DNA of 32,589 nt, from positions 1-32,589 of the forward strand of contig CAMCYJ010000038.1 in NCBI GenBank assembly GCA_945883815.1, written 5' to 3'. The translations under genes were made by a program, and so were the position numbers. The notes below the pieces were generated by a model, which was given only the letters and a program-made list of their open reading frames with translations, was not told where the DNA came from and did not search any database. This document shows positions 18,913 through 27,381 of this stretch, piece after piece. Every line of letters starts with the position of its first letter. The stretch's first letter is position 1. The stretch comes from Akkermansia muciniphila. GTDB lineage: Bacteria; Verrucomicrobiota; Verrucomicrobiia; Limisphaerales; UBA9464.

Positions 18913-19770
18913 TCAGACATCGAGGGCGACCGATCGGCCCTGAGGCGCGACAGAATACTGGAGGAAACGGTCCAGAAGCAGTTGGACACCAAAATTGTTC
19001 ACTCCGGATCCGAAGAAGACAGGCGTGAGTTTCCCCTTCAAGACCAGTGGATGGTCGAACTCGGTGCCCGCCATCTCCACCATCTCGATTTGTTCCCGGA
19101 CTGAAGCGTAGGTCAATTCGTCCAGCTTCGAGCGAACGAGCGGGTCTTCCAGGCCGGTGACATTGACCGGGGCGCGGTACATGCCGCCTACCACACGCTC
19201 AAAGAGGTGCACCCGCTTCTCGGCGCGATCGTAGATGCCTCGAAACTCTGGACCGTTGCCCAGGGGCCAGTTCATGGCGCAGGAACGGATTCCCAACACG
19301 GCCTCCAACTCGTCCATCAGCTGGATCGGGTCCCGGGAGGGGCGATCCATCTTGTTGATGAAGGTGAAGATCGGGACGCCACGTCGCGCGCAGACTTCGA
19401 AGAGCTTGCGGGTCTGGGATTCCACGCCTTTGCCGGCGTCGATGACCATGATGACCGCATCCACCGCAGTGAGGACGCGGTAGGTGTCTTCCGAGAAATC
19501 TTTGTGTCCCGGAGTGTCCAGAAGATTGATGTGGTAGCCGGAGTATTCGAACTGGAGGACCGTGGAACTGATCGAAATACCGCGCTTTTTCTCCAACTCC
19601 ATCCAGTCCGAGGTGGTAGCCCGCTGATTTTTACGGGCTGTGACCGAACCGGCCAATTGGACGGCGCCGCCATAGAGCAGGAGCTTCTCGGTGAGCGTGG
19701 TCTTGCCCGCATCCGGATGCGATATGATCGCAAAGGTACGCCGGCGCTGAATTTCCTCCTGCTGGGTCAC
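18913..19770 (-). CDS. prfC: Peptide chain release factor 3, truncated to the GTPase domain (possible pseudogene)
   Basis: RF3 is the GTPase that removes RF1/RF2 from the ribosome after termination; complete proteins are about 530 aa. This reading frame gives only 285 aa. Everything expected of the G domain is present and intact: P-loop SHPDAGKTT (17-25), switch I region GISISSTVLQFEY, G3 DTPGHKDF (85-92), G4 NKMD (139-142), and the RF3-specific FGSGVNNFGVQLLLDRFL near 253-270. It then ends with GRSVALDV and a stop where domain II should begin. I checked the other two frames past the stop and found no continuation, and only 237 bases remain before the convergent gene. The start is a GTG at 19770. 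It is either a remnant of a rearrangement or a stand-alone G domain. A terminator separates it from the upstream gene. Confidence 0.85.
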   Translation of the reverse strand: MTQQEEIQRRRTFAIISHPDAGKTTLTEKLLLYGGAVQLAGSVTARKNQRATTSDWMELEKKRGISISSTVLQFEYSGYHINLLDTPGHKDFSEDTYRVLTAVDAVIMVIDAGKGVESQTRKLFEVCARRGVPIFTFINKMDRPSRDPIQLMDELEAVLGIRSCAMNWPLGNGPEFRGIYDRAEKRVHLFERVVGGMYRAPVNVTGLEDPLVRSKLDELTYASVREQIEMVEMAGTEFDHPLVLKGKLTPVFFGSGVNNFGVQLLLDRFLQYSVAPQGRSVALDV

Positions 19771-19807
19771 GGGGATCCGATTGGGGTTGGAATGTCTGGA
19801 GTCTCAA

Positions 19808-19840
19808 GGAAAACGGCACCCCGGGGGGTGCCGTTCACGA
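19808..19840 (-). terminator. Strong GC-rich terminator of the Gly/Pro/Arg-rich protein gene
   Basis: AACGGCACCCC (19812-19822) pairs with GGGGTGCCGTT (19825-19835), a long perfect stem with a very short loop. On the minus strand it is followed by TTTTCC. It ends the transcript of the 601 aa gene (stop at 19860) and isolates the truncated prfC as a separate unit. Confidence 0.75.
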
Positions 19841-19859
19841 TTTTATTGATCGGCCTCAA

Positions 19860-21665
19860 TCAGACGGCCTCAGGAGCCTTTTCCGGAGGGTTCTCCGGGG
19901 TGGGTTCGCTGGAATCCGTCGGATGTTCAGGAGCCGCCTCTGCGGCAGGGGCCTCTTGGGCGAGTGACGCGGCCACGTCGTCAGCCGAGACGGTCTCTGT
20001 GGCTGGGGCCGAAGTAGTCTCTGCCGGATTAGCCTCTGCCGGAGTAGCATCGGCGGCTGCAGGCTGCTTTTCACCCTTACGCGGGGCCTTCGGGGCAGGG
20101 GTCGGACGCGGGGCCGGCTTCTTGGCCGTCTCCAGCATTCCGCTTGCGAATTCGATCACATGACCTTGGTGGATGAGCCAATGGAGGTCGTTCAGAACCG
20201 CCTGTTGTTCCGTGGTCAGCGGTGTCGGAGCCGGGGCTGCTCCACCTTCGACCGCTGCCTCGACTGGGGCCGGGCTCGGAGCGAGGGTCTCGACCAAGCG
20301 CTTGCGGTTGGTTCCGAGATTGGTGTTGATGTGCTCGATGATCTTCTTGGTGGTTTCAGAGACCACGCTGGTCTCGACATCGAGGTAATGCGGGCGGGCC
20401 ACTGCGACATGGACCACCGTCTTGTCGCGCTTGAAGAACTGCAGCCCCATGGAGGCAAACGTATTGCTCAGCGCGGTGGCGATACGGATCGGGAATCGCT
20501 TTTCCTTGTCGAGGGAAACGCGCAGCAGTGTTTGCAAGGCAGCCGGCAGCTTGGCGTCGGCCTTCGGAGTGAAGGAGTCCACTTGCTTGATGAACGAAGC
20601 CTGATGGACCTCGGCAAAGTGGGACCGGACCTCGTCCATCGACTGAAGCACCTTGGGCTCAGGGACGTTCAGCGCCGTGTACTCGAAGCGGAAGCTCACG
20701 GACTCGGTCCATTGCTTCACAATGGCCTCGTCCTTCACGATCTTCACACGGCTCTTGTACATGTCGAAGTTCATCCGGGAGAACCGCTCGGCGTGGAGCT
20801 TGCGGAGTTTCTCCTGATACCCGTGGAAGTTGGGAGGCCCGAGCAGCTCGCCGGTCATCCCGCATTGAGCCACCAAGGTCCAGACTCCCTTGGGCGGATC
20901 ACACGGCATCTTCTGGGTCTGATAGAATGTCTCGAAATGAGCCTTCAGGGCGTGCTCTGCAGCGGCGTCTTCGTTGAGCCACAGGGTGTCATCGAGATTG
21001 CAGACGAAGAGCGGTTGAACGGCCACGTCCCTCTTGCTGGCCTCGTCGCGGTGCTTAATGACCCTGAAGCCAACGGTGTAACGGTCGGGCTTCTGCATCA
21101 CCAAGCCAGCCACCTCGAAGAGGGGGTAAGCGCGACCGCTGAGCTTGATTTGACGGGCCAGGGAGCTGACGCCGCCTTGCTCAGGGGTGAGGGTCAATTC
21201 GACGGGAATCAACGGCTCAGGACGGAAATCCGGACGACGCGGGCCACGACCGTGTCCATCGCGACCAGGCCCATCGCGACGGGGTCCGCCCTTGGGATCC
21301 CAAGCAATGCCAGGACCGCCACCGCCGCCGGGTCCACCCTGCGGCCGGGGTCCGCGGTCACCACCGGGTCCACCCTGAGGGCGAGGTCCGCCCGTACGAG
21401 GGCCACCCGGACGAGGGCCGCCGAAACCACCGGGTCCACCGGGGCGGGGACCTCCAAAGCCACCGGGGCCGCCGGGGCGTGGTCCACCGAAGCCGCCAGG
21501 GCCACCGGGGCGAGGACGATCCCCGCGACCAAAACGTCGGTCTCCGCGGGCTTCGCCTTCAGTGCCATCGTATCGGGCGTATTTGTTGGGGTCCGACGGC
21601 GATGTCGCCCAGGCGGGCTGAAACAGTTTGTCGAGGTCGAGGTTGATCTCCAGTGATTCGCTCAT
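19860..21665 (-). CDS. Conserved-looking protein with Gly/Pro/Arg-rich repeat region and A/P/E tail
   Basis: I do not recognise a named family for this 601 aa protein. The ATG at 21665 (MSESLEINLDLDKLFQPAWA) is preferred over an upstream in-frame start because the hydrophilic conserved-looking sequence begins there. Residues 35-147 are almost only Gly, Pro, Arg, Asp and Phe, with a tandem G-G-P-R-P-G-G-P-G-G-F unit, like RNA-binding RGG/GPR tails. Residues 150-450 form a normal folded domain rich in aromatic and charged residues (FRVIKHRDEASKRDVAVQPL, FVCNLDDTLWLNE, WTLVAQCGMTGELLGPPNF, LRKLHAERFSRMNFDMYKSR). About 475-510 reads LTTEQQAVLNDLHWLIHQGH and could be a small helical or winged-helix element. 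The final 90 residues are Ala/Pro/Glu low complexity. There is no signal peptide. A cytoplasmic nucleic-acid-associated role is inferred from composition only. Confidence 0.7.
   Translation of the reverse strand: MSESLEINLDLDKLFQPAWATSPSDPNKYARYDGTEGEARGDRRFGRGDRPRPGGPGGFGGPRPGGPGGFGGPRPGGPGGFGGPRPGGPRTGGPRPQGGPGGDRGPRPQGGPGGGGGPGIAWDPKGGPRRDGPGRDGHGRGPRRPDFRPEPLIPVELTLTPEQGGVSSLARQIKLSGRAYPLFEVAGLVMQKPDRYTVGFRVIKHRDEASKRDVAVQPLFVCNLDDTLWLNEDAAAEHALKAHFETFYQTQKMPCDPPKGVWTLVAQCGMTGELLGPPNFHGYQEKLRKLHAERFSRMNFDMYKSRVKIVKDEAIVKQWTESVSFRFEYTALNVPEPKVLQSMDEVRSHFAEVHQASFIKQVDSFTPKADAKLPAALQTLLRVSLDKEKRFPIRIATALSNTFASMGLQFFKRDKTVVHVAVARPHYLDVETSVVSETTKKIIEHINTNLGTNRKRLVETLAPSPAPVEAAVEGGAAPAPTPLTTEQQAVLNDLHWLIHQGHVIEFASGMLETAKKPAPRPTPAPKAPRKGEKQPAAADATPAEANPAETTSAPATETVSADDVAASLAQEAPAAEAAPEHPTDSSEPTPENPPEKAPEAV
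21395..21515 (-). repeat. In-frame 33-bp tandem repeats encoding G-G-P-R-P-G-G-P-G-G-F
   Basis: Roughly three and a half copies of a 33-base unit encode the Gly/Pro/Arg-rich segment (about residues 52-90) of the 601 aa protein, continued by degenerate copies (P-R-P-Q-G-G-P-G-G). Copy number could vary between strains by slippage without breaking the frame, because the unit is a multiple of three. Confidence 0.8.
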
Positions 21666-21889
21666 ATCAAAAAGACCGCATTCAAGCGGGTGTTCCCAAA
21701 ATGGTTGGCCACAATGGGACCCGGCTGGGTCGAAAGCAAGTCTCTCAGCAAAAATGCCGATTTTCAAAAAGCATCGGCTTGAATGACCTCAGAGTGCACG
21801 AGCGTCTGCTGATCGTTGGGGGTTTTGCCCACTGGGAGACGGGGCTTGGACGGGTCGGTCGATCAGTGGTATGACTTCTTAAGGTTTCC

Positions 21890-24800
21890 ATGGGATCAAA
21901 CTTTACCATCCTTAGCTGCGAAGGCGCTTCGTCTGCCCGGGTGGGATTGTTTGCGCCTGAGGGAAGCTCGTGGCTGCGCCGAGTATGGGTGGGCCTCTGG
22001 ATGTTGGCGTTTGCCGTGAATGCTCTTTTCGGAGACTCGGCGGGCGCAGGGGCCGCCCTGAGTGGTGTCAGTTCCCGAGCCGCCGCGCTGTGGTCGATGC
22101 ATCCAGTAACGGCTCCTCCAGTGCCAGCACGCTCGGGCTCGGAGCACCCGATCGATCGGTTCATCGATGCATCTCTCGCTTCTCATAGATTGCATCGGGC
22201 TGCTGAGGCCGAGCGGCGCACATTGATTCGCCGGGTCGCGTGGGACCTGACGGGTTTGCCGCCGTCCGTCAGCGATGTCACCGCGTATTTGGCCGATGGT
22301 TCCCCGGAAGCCTTCGAGCGCATGGTGGACCGCTATTTGGTTTCGCCCGCTTACGGAGAACGGTGGGGGCGTTGGTGGCTGGATTTGGCCCGCTATGCCG
22401 ACACGAACGGTCAGGACGAAAACAAGGTGATGGCCAATGCCTGGCGGTATCGCGACTGGGTAATCCGCTCATTCAATGCCAACCAACCCTACGACCAATT
22501 CGTCGTCGATCAGTTGGCGGGAGACCTTCTCGATCGAAAGGGCGTTCCGGAATCCCAGGTGTTTGAACGGTGTATGGCCACTGGATTTCTGGTGCTGGGT
22601 CCCAAGATGTTGGCCGAACAGGACAAGCCCAAATTGGTGATGGACATGGTGGACGAGCAAATCGATGTCGTCAGTCGGGCGTTTCTGGGTCTAACGATGA
22701 GCTGCGCCCGCTGCCACGATCACAAATTCGATCCAATCAGCGCCCAAGATTACTACGCCATGGCCGGGATTTTCCGCAGCACCAAGACTTTGGAGAATTT
22801 GGCCTTTGTCTCGAAGTTCAACGAGCGGCGCATCACGAGCGGTCAACGCATGTCGGCCATCGAGGCTCACAAGTCATCGATGGGCCGGTTTCAGAAGGAG
22901 TACGATGAAGCCGTCCGTGCGGCAGATGCTGAACTGCTGCGGGAATGGCAAGGCATGTTGGCCCGTGAACTGCCGCTATGGCTCGATGGTTCCAGGTCGG
23001 TGGCGACCAACAGTCTCGAAGGACGGTGGAAGCAATGGTGGCAGGGTCAATCGCCGACCCCAGGTGTCCGTCGCACCCTTGAGGAATTGGCGAAGGATGC
23101 TGCAGCCCGCGAGTCTTGGCTGGCCCCGCTACGCGCCGGCAGCGAATTCAAGGCGGCTGGGGTTCAGTTGGCTTCAGGTCGGGTGGGATTTGGTTTTCAG
23201 GCCGATGGCCGAAACCATATCAATCGGCCTGCAAGCCCTGATCTCGAGCCCAAACAATGGAGCCTTCAGACTTGGGTGTATGCCGACGAGTTCGGCAAGG
23301 AGGGGGATGCGCGTCGGTGGTTGGTGTCCAAGAATGACAACGAATGGGCCGAAGGACATTACGCGCTGCTCCTCGATGGGAAACATCCCATGGCCTACCT
23401 GAACATTGGGGGCGGTCCAGAGCGTGTGGTTTCCCTTCGAGCGACGCAGGCCATCCAGCGGCGGGAGTGGCATCAAGTGGCAGCCACCTACGATGGCAAA
23501 CTTTTCTGCCTCTTCGTGGACGGGAAGCCCGCTGGGCAAGTCGAGGTTGGCAAACCTCGTGTGCCGGGATCCGGGCGTTTTTCAGTGGGCCAGCGGCCCG
23601 ATGGATATGTCCACTTCAAGGGACGTTTGGATGAAGTGATTTTGTCGGACGAGGTTTGGACCGCGGATCGCGTCAGTGAAGCGTACAACTCGCCGGAACG
23701 TGCCCGCGATTGGCCGGCATTGCTTCGCTTGGACTTCGATCAATTGACCGACTCTGAGCGCCGAGAAGCCGAATGGGCTGAGGCGCGTGCAGCAGTTTTT
23801 GGTGCAGATGGAGTTCTCGCCGTGCCGAAGGATCCCAAGCCCTTCTACCCGCAAGCCGTCAGGGATTCCCTTTCGCAGAAGGATCAAGAGCGGGAAGCTT
23901 TGAAACGGCAAGATCCGGGAGCGCCTGAATTTGCGCTGTCCGTGGAAGACGGGACGGTGGCGAATTTGCCGGTGCACATCCGGGGCAGCCATCTTCAATT
24001 GGCCGCTCATCCGGTGCCGCGCGGTTTTCCCAAAGCCATTCGAGTGAGACAGGCTCCGGTGATTCCAGAATCACAAAGTGGTCGTCTGGAGTTGGCGCGC
24101 TGGTTGACCCAGCCCGATCACCCACTCACGGCACGGGTTTTGGTCAACCGGGTCTGGCAGGCTCACTTTGGAAACGGGTTGGTCCGCAGTTCCGACAATT
24201 TTGGTGTGCGCGGGGATGTTCCCACGCATCCCGAATTGCTGGACTGGCTGGCGCGAGGGTTTGTCGACAGTGGTTGGAATATCAAGCAACTGCATCGCCA
24301 GATCCTCACCAGTGCCACCTGGCGGCAGGCCGGCCGCATCCAAGGTGATCCGAAAGGCATCGCGACCGATCCGGAAAACCGATGGCTGTGGCACTATCCC
24401 CGACAACGGTTGGAGGCGGAAATGATCCGCGACGGTGTGTTGGCCGTATCCGGACGCCTCGATCGCTCGATGGGAGGGAGCTTGGTCGCGTGGGCGAATG
24501 ACGAATACACGCCGGAGGACACCGTCTCCGAAACCTCCCGGCGTCGCACCCTCTACCTGCCGGTGGTGCGCGACCGGGTCTATGATTTGCTCACCCTCTT
24601 CGACTTCGCCAATCCCAGTGTCGGGGTGTCACGGCGCACTCCCACCGTGGTGTCCCATCAGGCGCTCTTTTGGATCAATAGCCCCTGGGTCAAGGATCAG
24701 GCGGGGGCTTTGGCATCGGATGTCCGATCGGGGGAGCAACGAACCGTGCAGCAACGGGTGAGCCTCGCCTACGAGCGGGTTCTCGGTCGGTTGCCGACCG

Positions 24801-24934
24801 ATGCGGAGCAGGGCCGCGCGGTCGCGTTTTTGTCCAAACCGGGAACCACGGCCACCGCACCGGATTCTGCAGATCGGTGGCTGGCTTGGTGCCAGGTGCT
24901 CCTGGCCAGTTCTGAATTCCAGTACCGAGATTGA
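21890..24934 (+). CDS. DUF1549/DUF1553 protein with internal LamG-like domain
   Basis: This 1014 aa exported protein belongs to the large DUF1549-DUF1553 (PSD1/PSCyt2) group of Planctomycetes and Verrucomicrobia, often linked to polysaccharide or sulfated-glycan use. The N-terminus has a membrane/signal segment (RVWVGLWMLAFAVNALFG, 31-48). DUF1549 covers about 86-300 (HPIDRFIDASLASH, RRVAWDLTGLPPS, YGERWGRWWLDLARYADTNG, then CARCHDHKFDP). The CARCH at 272-276 is a potential haem-c site. A concanavalin/LamG-like domain lies at about 425-605 (WSLQTWVYADEF, EWHQVAATYDGKLFCLFVDG, FKGRLDEVILSDE). DUF1553 covers about 725-1000 (GRLELARWLTQPDHPLTARV, LVNRVWQAHFGNGLV). The usual N-terminal planctomycete cytochrome c domain is missing. 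The ATG at 21890 has AAGG upstream. The DUF1501 gene follows with a 5-base gap, the standard pairing. Confidence 0.9.
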   Translation: MGSNFTILSCEGASSARVGLFAPEGSSWLRRVWVGLWMLAFAVNALFGDSAGAGAALSGVSSRAAALWSMHPVTAPPVPARSGSEHPIDRFIDASLASHRLHRAAEAERRTLIRRVAWDLTGLPPSVSDVTAYLADGSPEAFERMVDRYLVSPAYGERWGRWWLDLARYADTNGQDENKVMANAWRYRDWVIRSFNANQPYDQFVVDQLAGDLLDRKGVPESQVFERCMATGFLVLGPKMLAEQDKPKLVMDMVDEQIDVVSRAFLGLTMSCARCHDHKFDPISAQDYYAMAGIFRSTKTLENLAFVSKFNERRITSGQRMSAIEAHKSSMGRFQKEYDEAVRAADAELLREWQGMLARELPLWLDGSRSVATNSLEGRWKQWWQGQSPTPGVRRTLEELAKDAAARESWLAPLRAGSEFKAAGVQLASGRVGFGFQADGRNHINRPASPDLEPKQWSLQTWVYADEFGKEGDARRWLVSKNDNEWAEGHYALLLDGKHPMAYLNIGGGPERVVSLRATQAIQRREWHQVAATYDGKLFCLFVDGKPAGQVEVGKPRVPGSGRFSVGQRPDGYVHFKGRLDEVILSDEVWTADRVSEAYNSPERARDWPALLRLDFDQLTDSERREAEWAEARAAVFGADGVLAVPKDPKPFYPQAVRDSLSQKDQEREALKRQDPGAPEFALSVEDGTVANLPVHIRGSHLQLAAHPVPRGFPKAIRVRQAPVIPESQSGRLELARWLTQPDHPLTARVLVNRVWQAHFGNGLVRSSDNFGVRGDVPTHPELLDWLARGFVDSGWNIKQLHRQILTSATWRQAGRIQGDPKGIATDPENRWLWHYPRQRLEAEMIRDGVLAVSGRLDRSMGGSLVAWANDEYTPEDTVSETSRRRTLYLPVVRDRVYDLLTLFDFANPSVGVSRRTPTVVSHQALFWINSPWVKDQAGALASDVRSGEQRTVQQRVSLAYERVLGRLPTDAEQGRAVAFLSKPGTTATAPDSADRWLAWCQVLLASSEFQYRD

Positions 24935-24939
24935 TTCCC

Positions 24940-26352
24940 ATGAACCCGGCTATGCACTCACGGATGTCACGACGCCAACTCCTGCGTCGTTCCGCGCTCG
25001 GCTTCGGCAACCTCGCCTTGATGGGATTGATGTCCCCGGGTTTGCGCGCAGGTGGTTCGGAGATTCAGCGCAACCCGTTGGCGGCCCGGGCTCCGCTGTT
25101 TCGTTCCAAGGCCAAGCGGATCATTTTCTTGTTCATGCATGGCGGGCCATCGCATGTGGATACCTTCGATTGGAAGCCTCGGCTCTTGAAGGATTCGGGC
25201 AAGCCGTTGCCCTTCGACAAGCCCCGGATCCAGTTCGCCAAGACCTCCAATTTGCGCCGTTCTCCGTGGGAATTCCGGCCTTACGGACAGTCGGGTGCGA
25301 TGATTAGCGACCTCTTTCCATTGGTCGGGGCCCGAGCCGATGACTTGTGCTTCATCAAGTCGATTCATGGGACCAACGAAGCGCACGGCGGCGCGTTGCT
25401 GAAGCTGAACACGGGTTCCGACACCGTGGTGCGACCGAGCATGGGTTCTTGGATCACTTACGGACTGGGCAGCGAGAACCGGAACTTGCCGGGCTTCATC
25501 ACCATCAACCCGACGCTGGGCCATGGCGGGGTGGGTAATTGGTCGAGCGCCTTCCTGCCGGCCGTCCATCAGGGCACGCCCATCGGCGGCGGTGTGCCGG
25601 TGGATCGGGCCACCATCCATTACCTCCACGATCCCAACGGCGATGCCAAGACCCAGCGGGCTCAGCTGGATTTGCTCGGTGAGATGAACCGCGATCACCT
25701 GGCTTCGGTGGGAACCGATGCGGTGTTGGAGGCCCAGATCGAAGCCTTTGAATTGGCGTTCCGCATGCAATCTGAGGCTCCGGAGGCCATGGACATTGAT
25801 CGGGAGACGCCAGCCACCCGCAAGCTGTACGGCTTGGATGATCCCAAGACCTCGTCCTTCGCCCGTCAATGCTTGCTGGCCCGTCGGTTCAGCGAGCGGG
25901 GAGTGCGATTTGTCCAAGCGAGCCACGGCTATTGGGATCAGCACTCAGACCTCACACGAGACCATGGTCGATTGGCCTCTGAGGTGGATCGCCCCATCGC
26001 CGCGCTGCTCCAGGATCTCAAGGCTCGAGGGCTTTGGGACGAGACCCTCGTCATGTGGGGCGGCGAATTCGGACGCACTCCGACCCTTCAAGGCGACGAT
26101 GGTCGGGATCACCACCCGCATGCCTTCACCATGTGGTTGGCCGGCGGAGCCGTGAAGCCTGGCTTCAGTTACGGTGTGACCGACGATTACGGATTCTACT
26201 GCGTGGATCAGAAGGTTCACGTGCACGACCTCCATGCCACGCTGCTGGCTCTGCTTGGTATGGATCACGAAGCACTGACCTACCGTCACGCCGGTCGGGA
26301 TTTCCGACTGACCGACGTCCACGGCCGTGTCGTGCAAGAAATCTTCGCCTGA
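24940..26352 (+). CDS. DUF1501 family protein with twin-arginine signal
   Basis: This 470 aa protein is of the DUF1501 family, alkaline-phosphatase/sulfatase-like folds that nearly always pair with DUF1549/DUF1553 partners. The N-terminus has a twin-arginine export signal (MSRRQLLRRSALGFGNLALM), implying export in a folded, cofactor-bound state. Family motifs are FLFMHGGPSHVDTFDWKP, FGRTPTLQGDDGRDHHPHAF and TMWLAGGAVKPGFSYGVTDD, with H/D residues that could bind metal. The ATG at 24940 is chosen as the first ATG after the DUF1549 stop; ATGs at 24952 and 24964 are also possible. The short spacing predicts one transcript. The substrate is unknown and the pair may act together on an extracellular polymer. 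Confidence 0.92.
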   Translation: MNPAMHSRMSRRQLLRRSALGFGNLALMGLMSPGLRAGGSEIQRNPLAARAPLFRSKAKRIIFLFMHGGPSHVDTFDWKPRLLKDSGKPLPFDKPRIQFAKTSNLRRSPWEFRPYGQSGAMISDLFPLVGARADDLCFIKSIHGTNEAHGGALLKLNTGSDTVVRPSMGSWITYGLGSENRNLPGFITINPTLGHGGVGNWSSAFLPAVHQGTPIGGGVPVDRATIHYLHDPNGDAKTQRAQLDLLGEMNRDHLASVGTDAVLEAQIEAFELAFRMQSEAPEAMDIDRETPATRKLYGLDDPKTSSFARQCLLARRFSERGVRFVQASHGYWDQHSDLTRDHGRLASEVDRPIAALLQDLKARGLWDETLVMWGGEFGRTPTLQGDDGRDHHPHAFTMWLAGGAVKPGFSYGVTDDYGFYCVDQKVHVHDLHATLLALLGMDHEALTYRHAGRDFRLTDVHGRVVQEIFA

Positions 26353-26784
26353 TCCGCAAGACCGGCGATAAAGCCCGAAGCAGAGCAATCCGTTCGCATC
26401 GATGATTGCCGCTGCCTCTCCCCGGCAAGCCGTTGGTTGTCCGCCCGTCACCGATCTCCAAACAGCCCGATTCCGCCCCTCGCCTCCAGTGCATATTTCC
26501 TCGGGAAATTGGCCTGCTTAAGAACAGCGTCACAAGGTGGTGTGACGGAAGCGGCCGATCCGGATGGTGAGGAGCACTTTCCTCAACCTTGCTTCACCCT
26601 TGAGCGTTGCCGGGGCGCCAGTTCAACAGCGTCTCCAAGATCTCGAAATCAACCTGAGCGGCTCGTTGGGCCGGGGTTCGTGATGATGGATGACAAGCGC
26701 TTTTTGAGACACCGCGTCTTGAGGTGACCACAGCTCGTAATGGGCCAAGAGTTAGCCTCGGGACTGTGTCAGGGCCGTGACGCC
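26353..26784. other. Gap of 432 bases after the DUF1501 gene, no gene found
   Basis: No reading frame here has convincing protein character; the 96-codon plus-strand frame at 26437-26727 lacks family features. A short CGTCAC/GTGACG hairpin lies at about 26528-26547 without a T-run. The minus strand between 26600 and 26760 may hold a decayed coding remnant, because it sits next to the transposase-like remnant at 26785. Confidence 0.5.
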
Positions 26785-27228
26785 TCAGAACTCCTCGAGG
26801 CTGGGGATCACGCTGGCACGACGGAGTAGTTCCTTGAGCTTGGGCTCATCGCAGAGAGCGTTGATCCGCTCGCGCACGGTGGCGGGCACGTCGCCAAAGC
26901 GGGTTTCGAGGATGTCGAGGATCGCCTCCTTGCGGCCTTCTTGACGACCCTCTTGGTGACCTTCCTGGCGGCCTTCTTTTCGGGCGAGTCGTTCGAAGCT
27001 GGTGACGTAGGGCATGGGATTGGGGTGTTGGAGGCGATCGACCTCTTTTCTCAAGGGGACGATAAGCTCCTCGGGCAGGGGCATCAACCCGTCGATCAGG
27101 CGCAACAGGTGCCATGTCTCGAATTCGGTGTAGCCCTTGCCGCGGAGCTTGCGAGTGAGCTCGAGGCGGTATTCGTAGAGGTTTTTGGGTTTCTTGCGGC
27201 ACCACAAAAAACCCATCTCAAAGTGGCG
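26785..27228 (-). pseudogene. C-terminal remnant of an Rpn/PD-(D/E)XK nuclease family transposase-like protein
   Basis: The open frame gives 143 aa from the ATG at 27216, with an in-frame TAG at 27229-27231 just upstream. Complete members of this family are about 300 aa, with an N-terminal nuclease domain that is absent here. The remaining part reads YEYRLELTRKLRGKGYTEFE, then LLRLIDGLMPLPEELI and SFERLARKEGRQEGHQEG, then ILDILETRFGDVPATVRERI. The L-T-R-x-L-x-x-x-G-Y, F/L-R-x-I-D-x-L-M-x-L-P-E-E-L and repeated E-G-R-Q-E-G segment are typical of the C-terminal half of these proteins. A shorter homologous remnant in the same orientation lies at 28433-28603. It could still be expressed as a short protein, but I consider it broken. 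Confidence 0.72.
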
Positions 27229-27381
27229 CTAAATCAGGTCCACCGGGATCCCCGATGAAACCATCTCGGCCGACAAGGAATTGGGACCATACCTTGAGAT
27301 TCTTGACATTCCGAGTTCAGTTTGGTTCGATGGGAATATGTCACCAGCGCTGGCAAAATTAAGCCCTCCCGATTGCAGAGT

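Noticed and set aside
21395-21515. Regularly spaced repeats that could suggest a CRISPR array
   Set aside because: The repeats are contiguous 33-base units without unique spacers and encode an in-frame Gly/Pro/Arg protein segment; no cas genes are nearby.
19207-21656. Long plus-strand open frames (318 and 498 codons) opposite the RF3 and G/P/R-rich genes
   Set aside because: They are shadows: the minus-strand frames have clear GTPase motifs, terminators and plausible starts, and the plus-strand translations are repetitive low-complexity mirrors.
26437-26727. A 96-codon plus-strand frame after the DUF1501 gene
   Set aside because: It has no ribosome binding site, no conserved character and an odd composition; it is likely chance in a decayed region.
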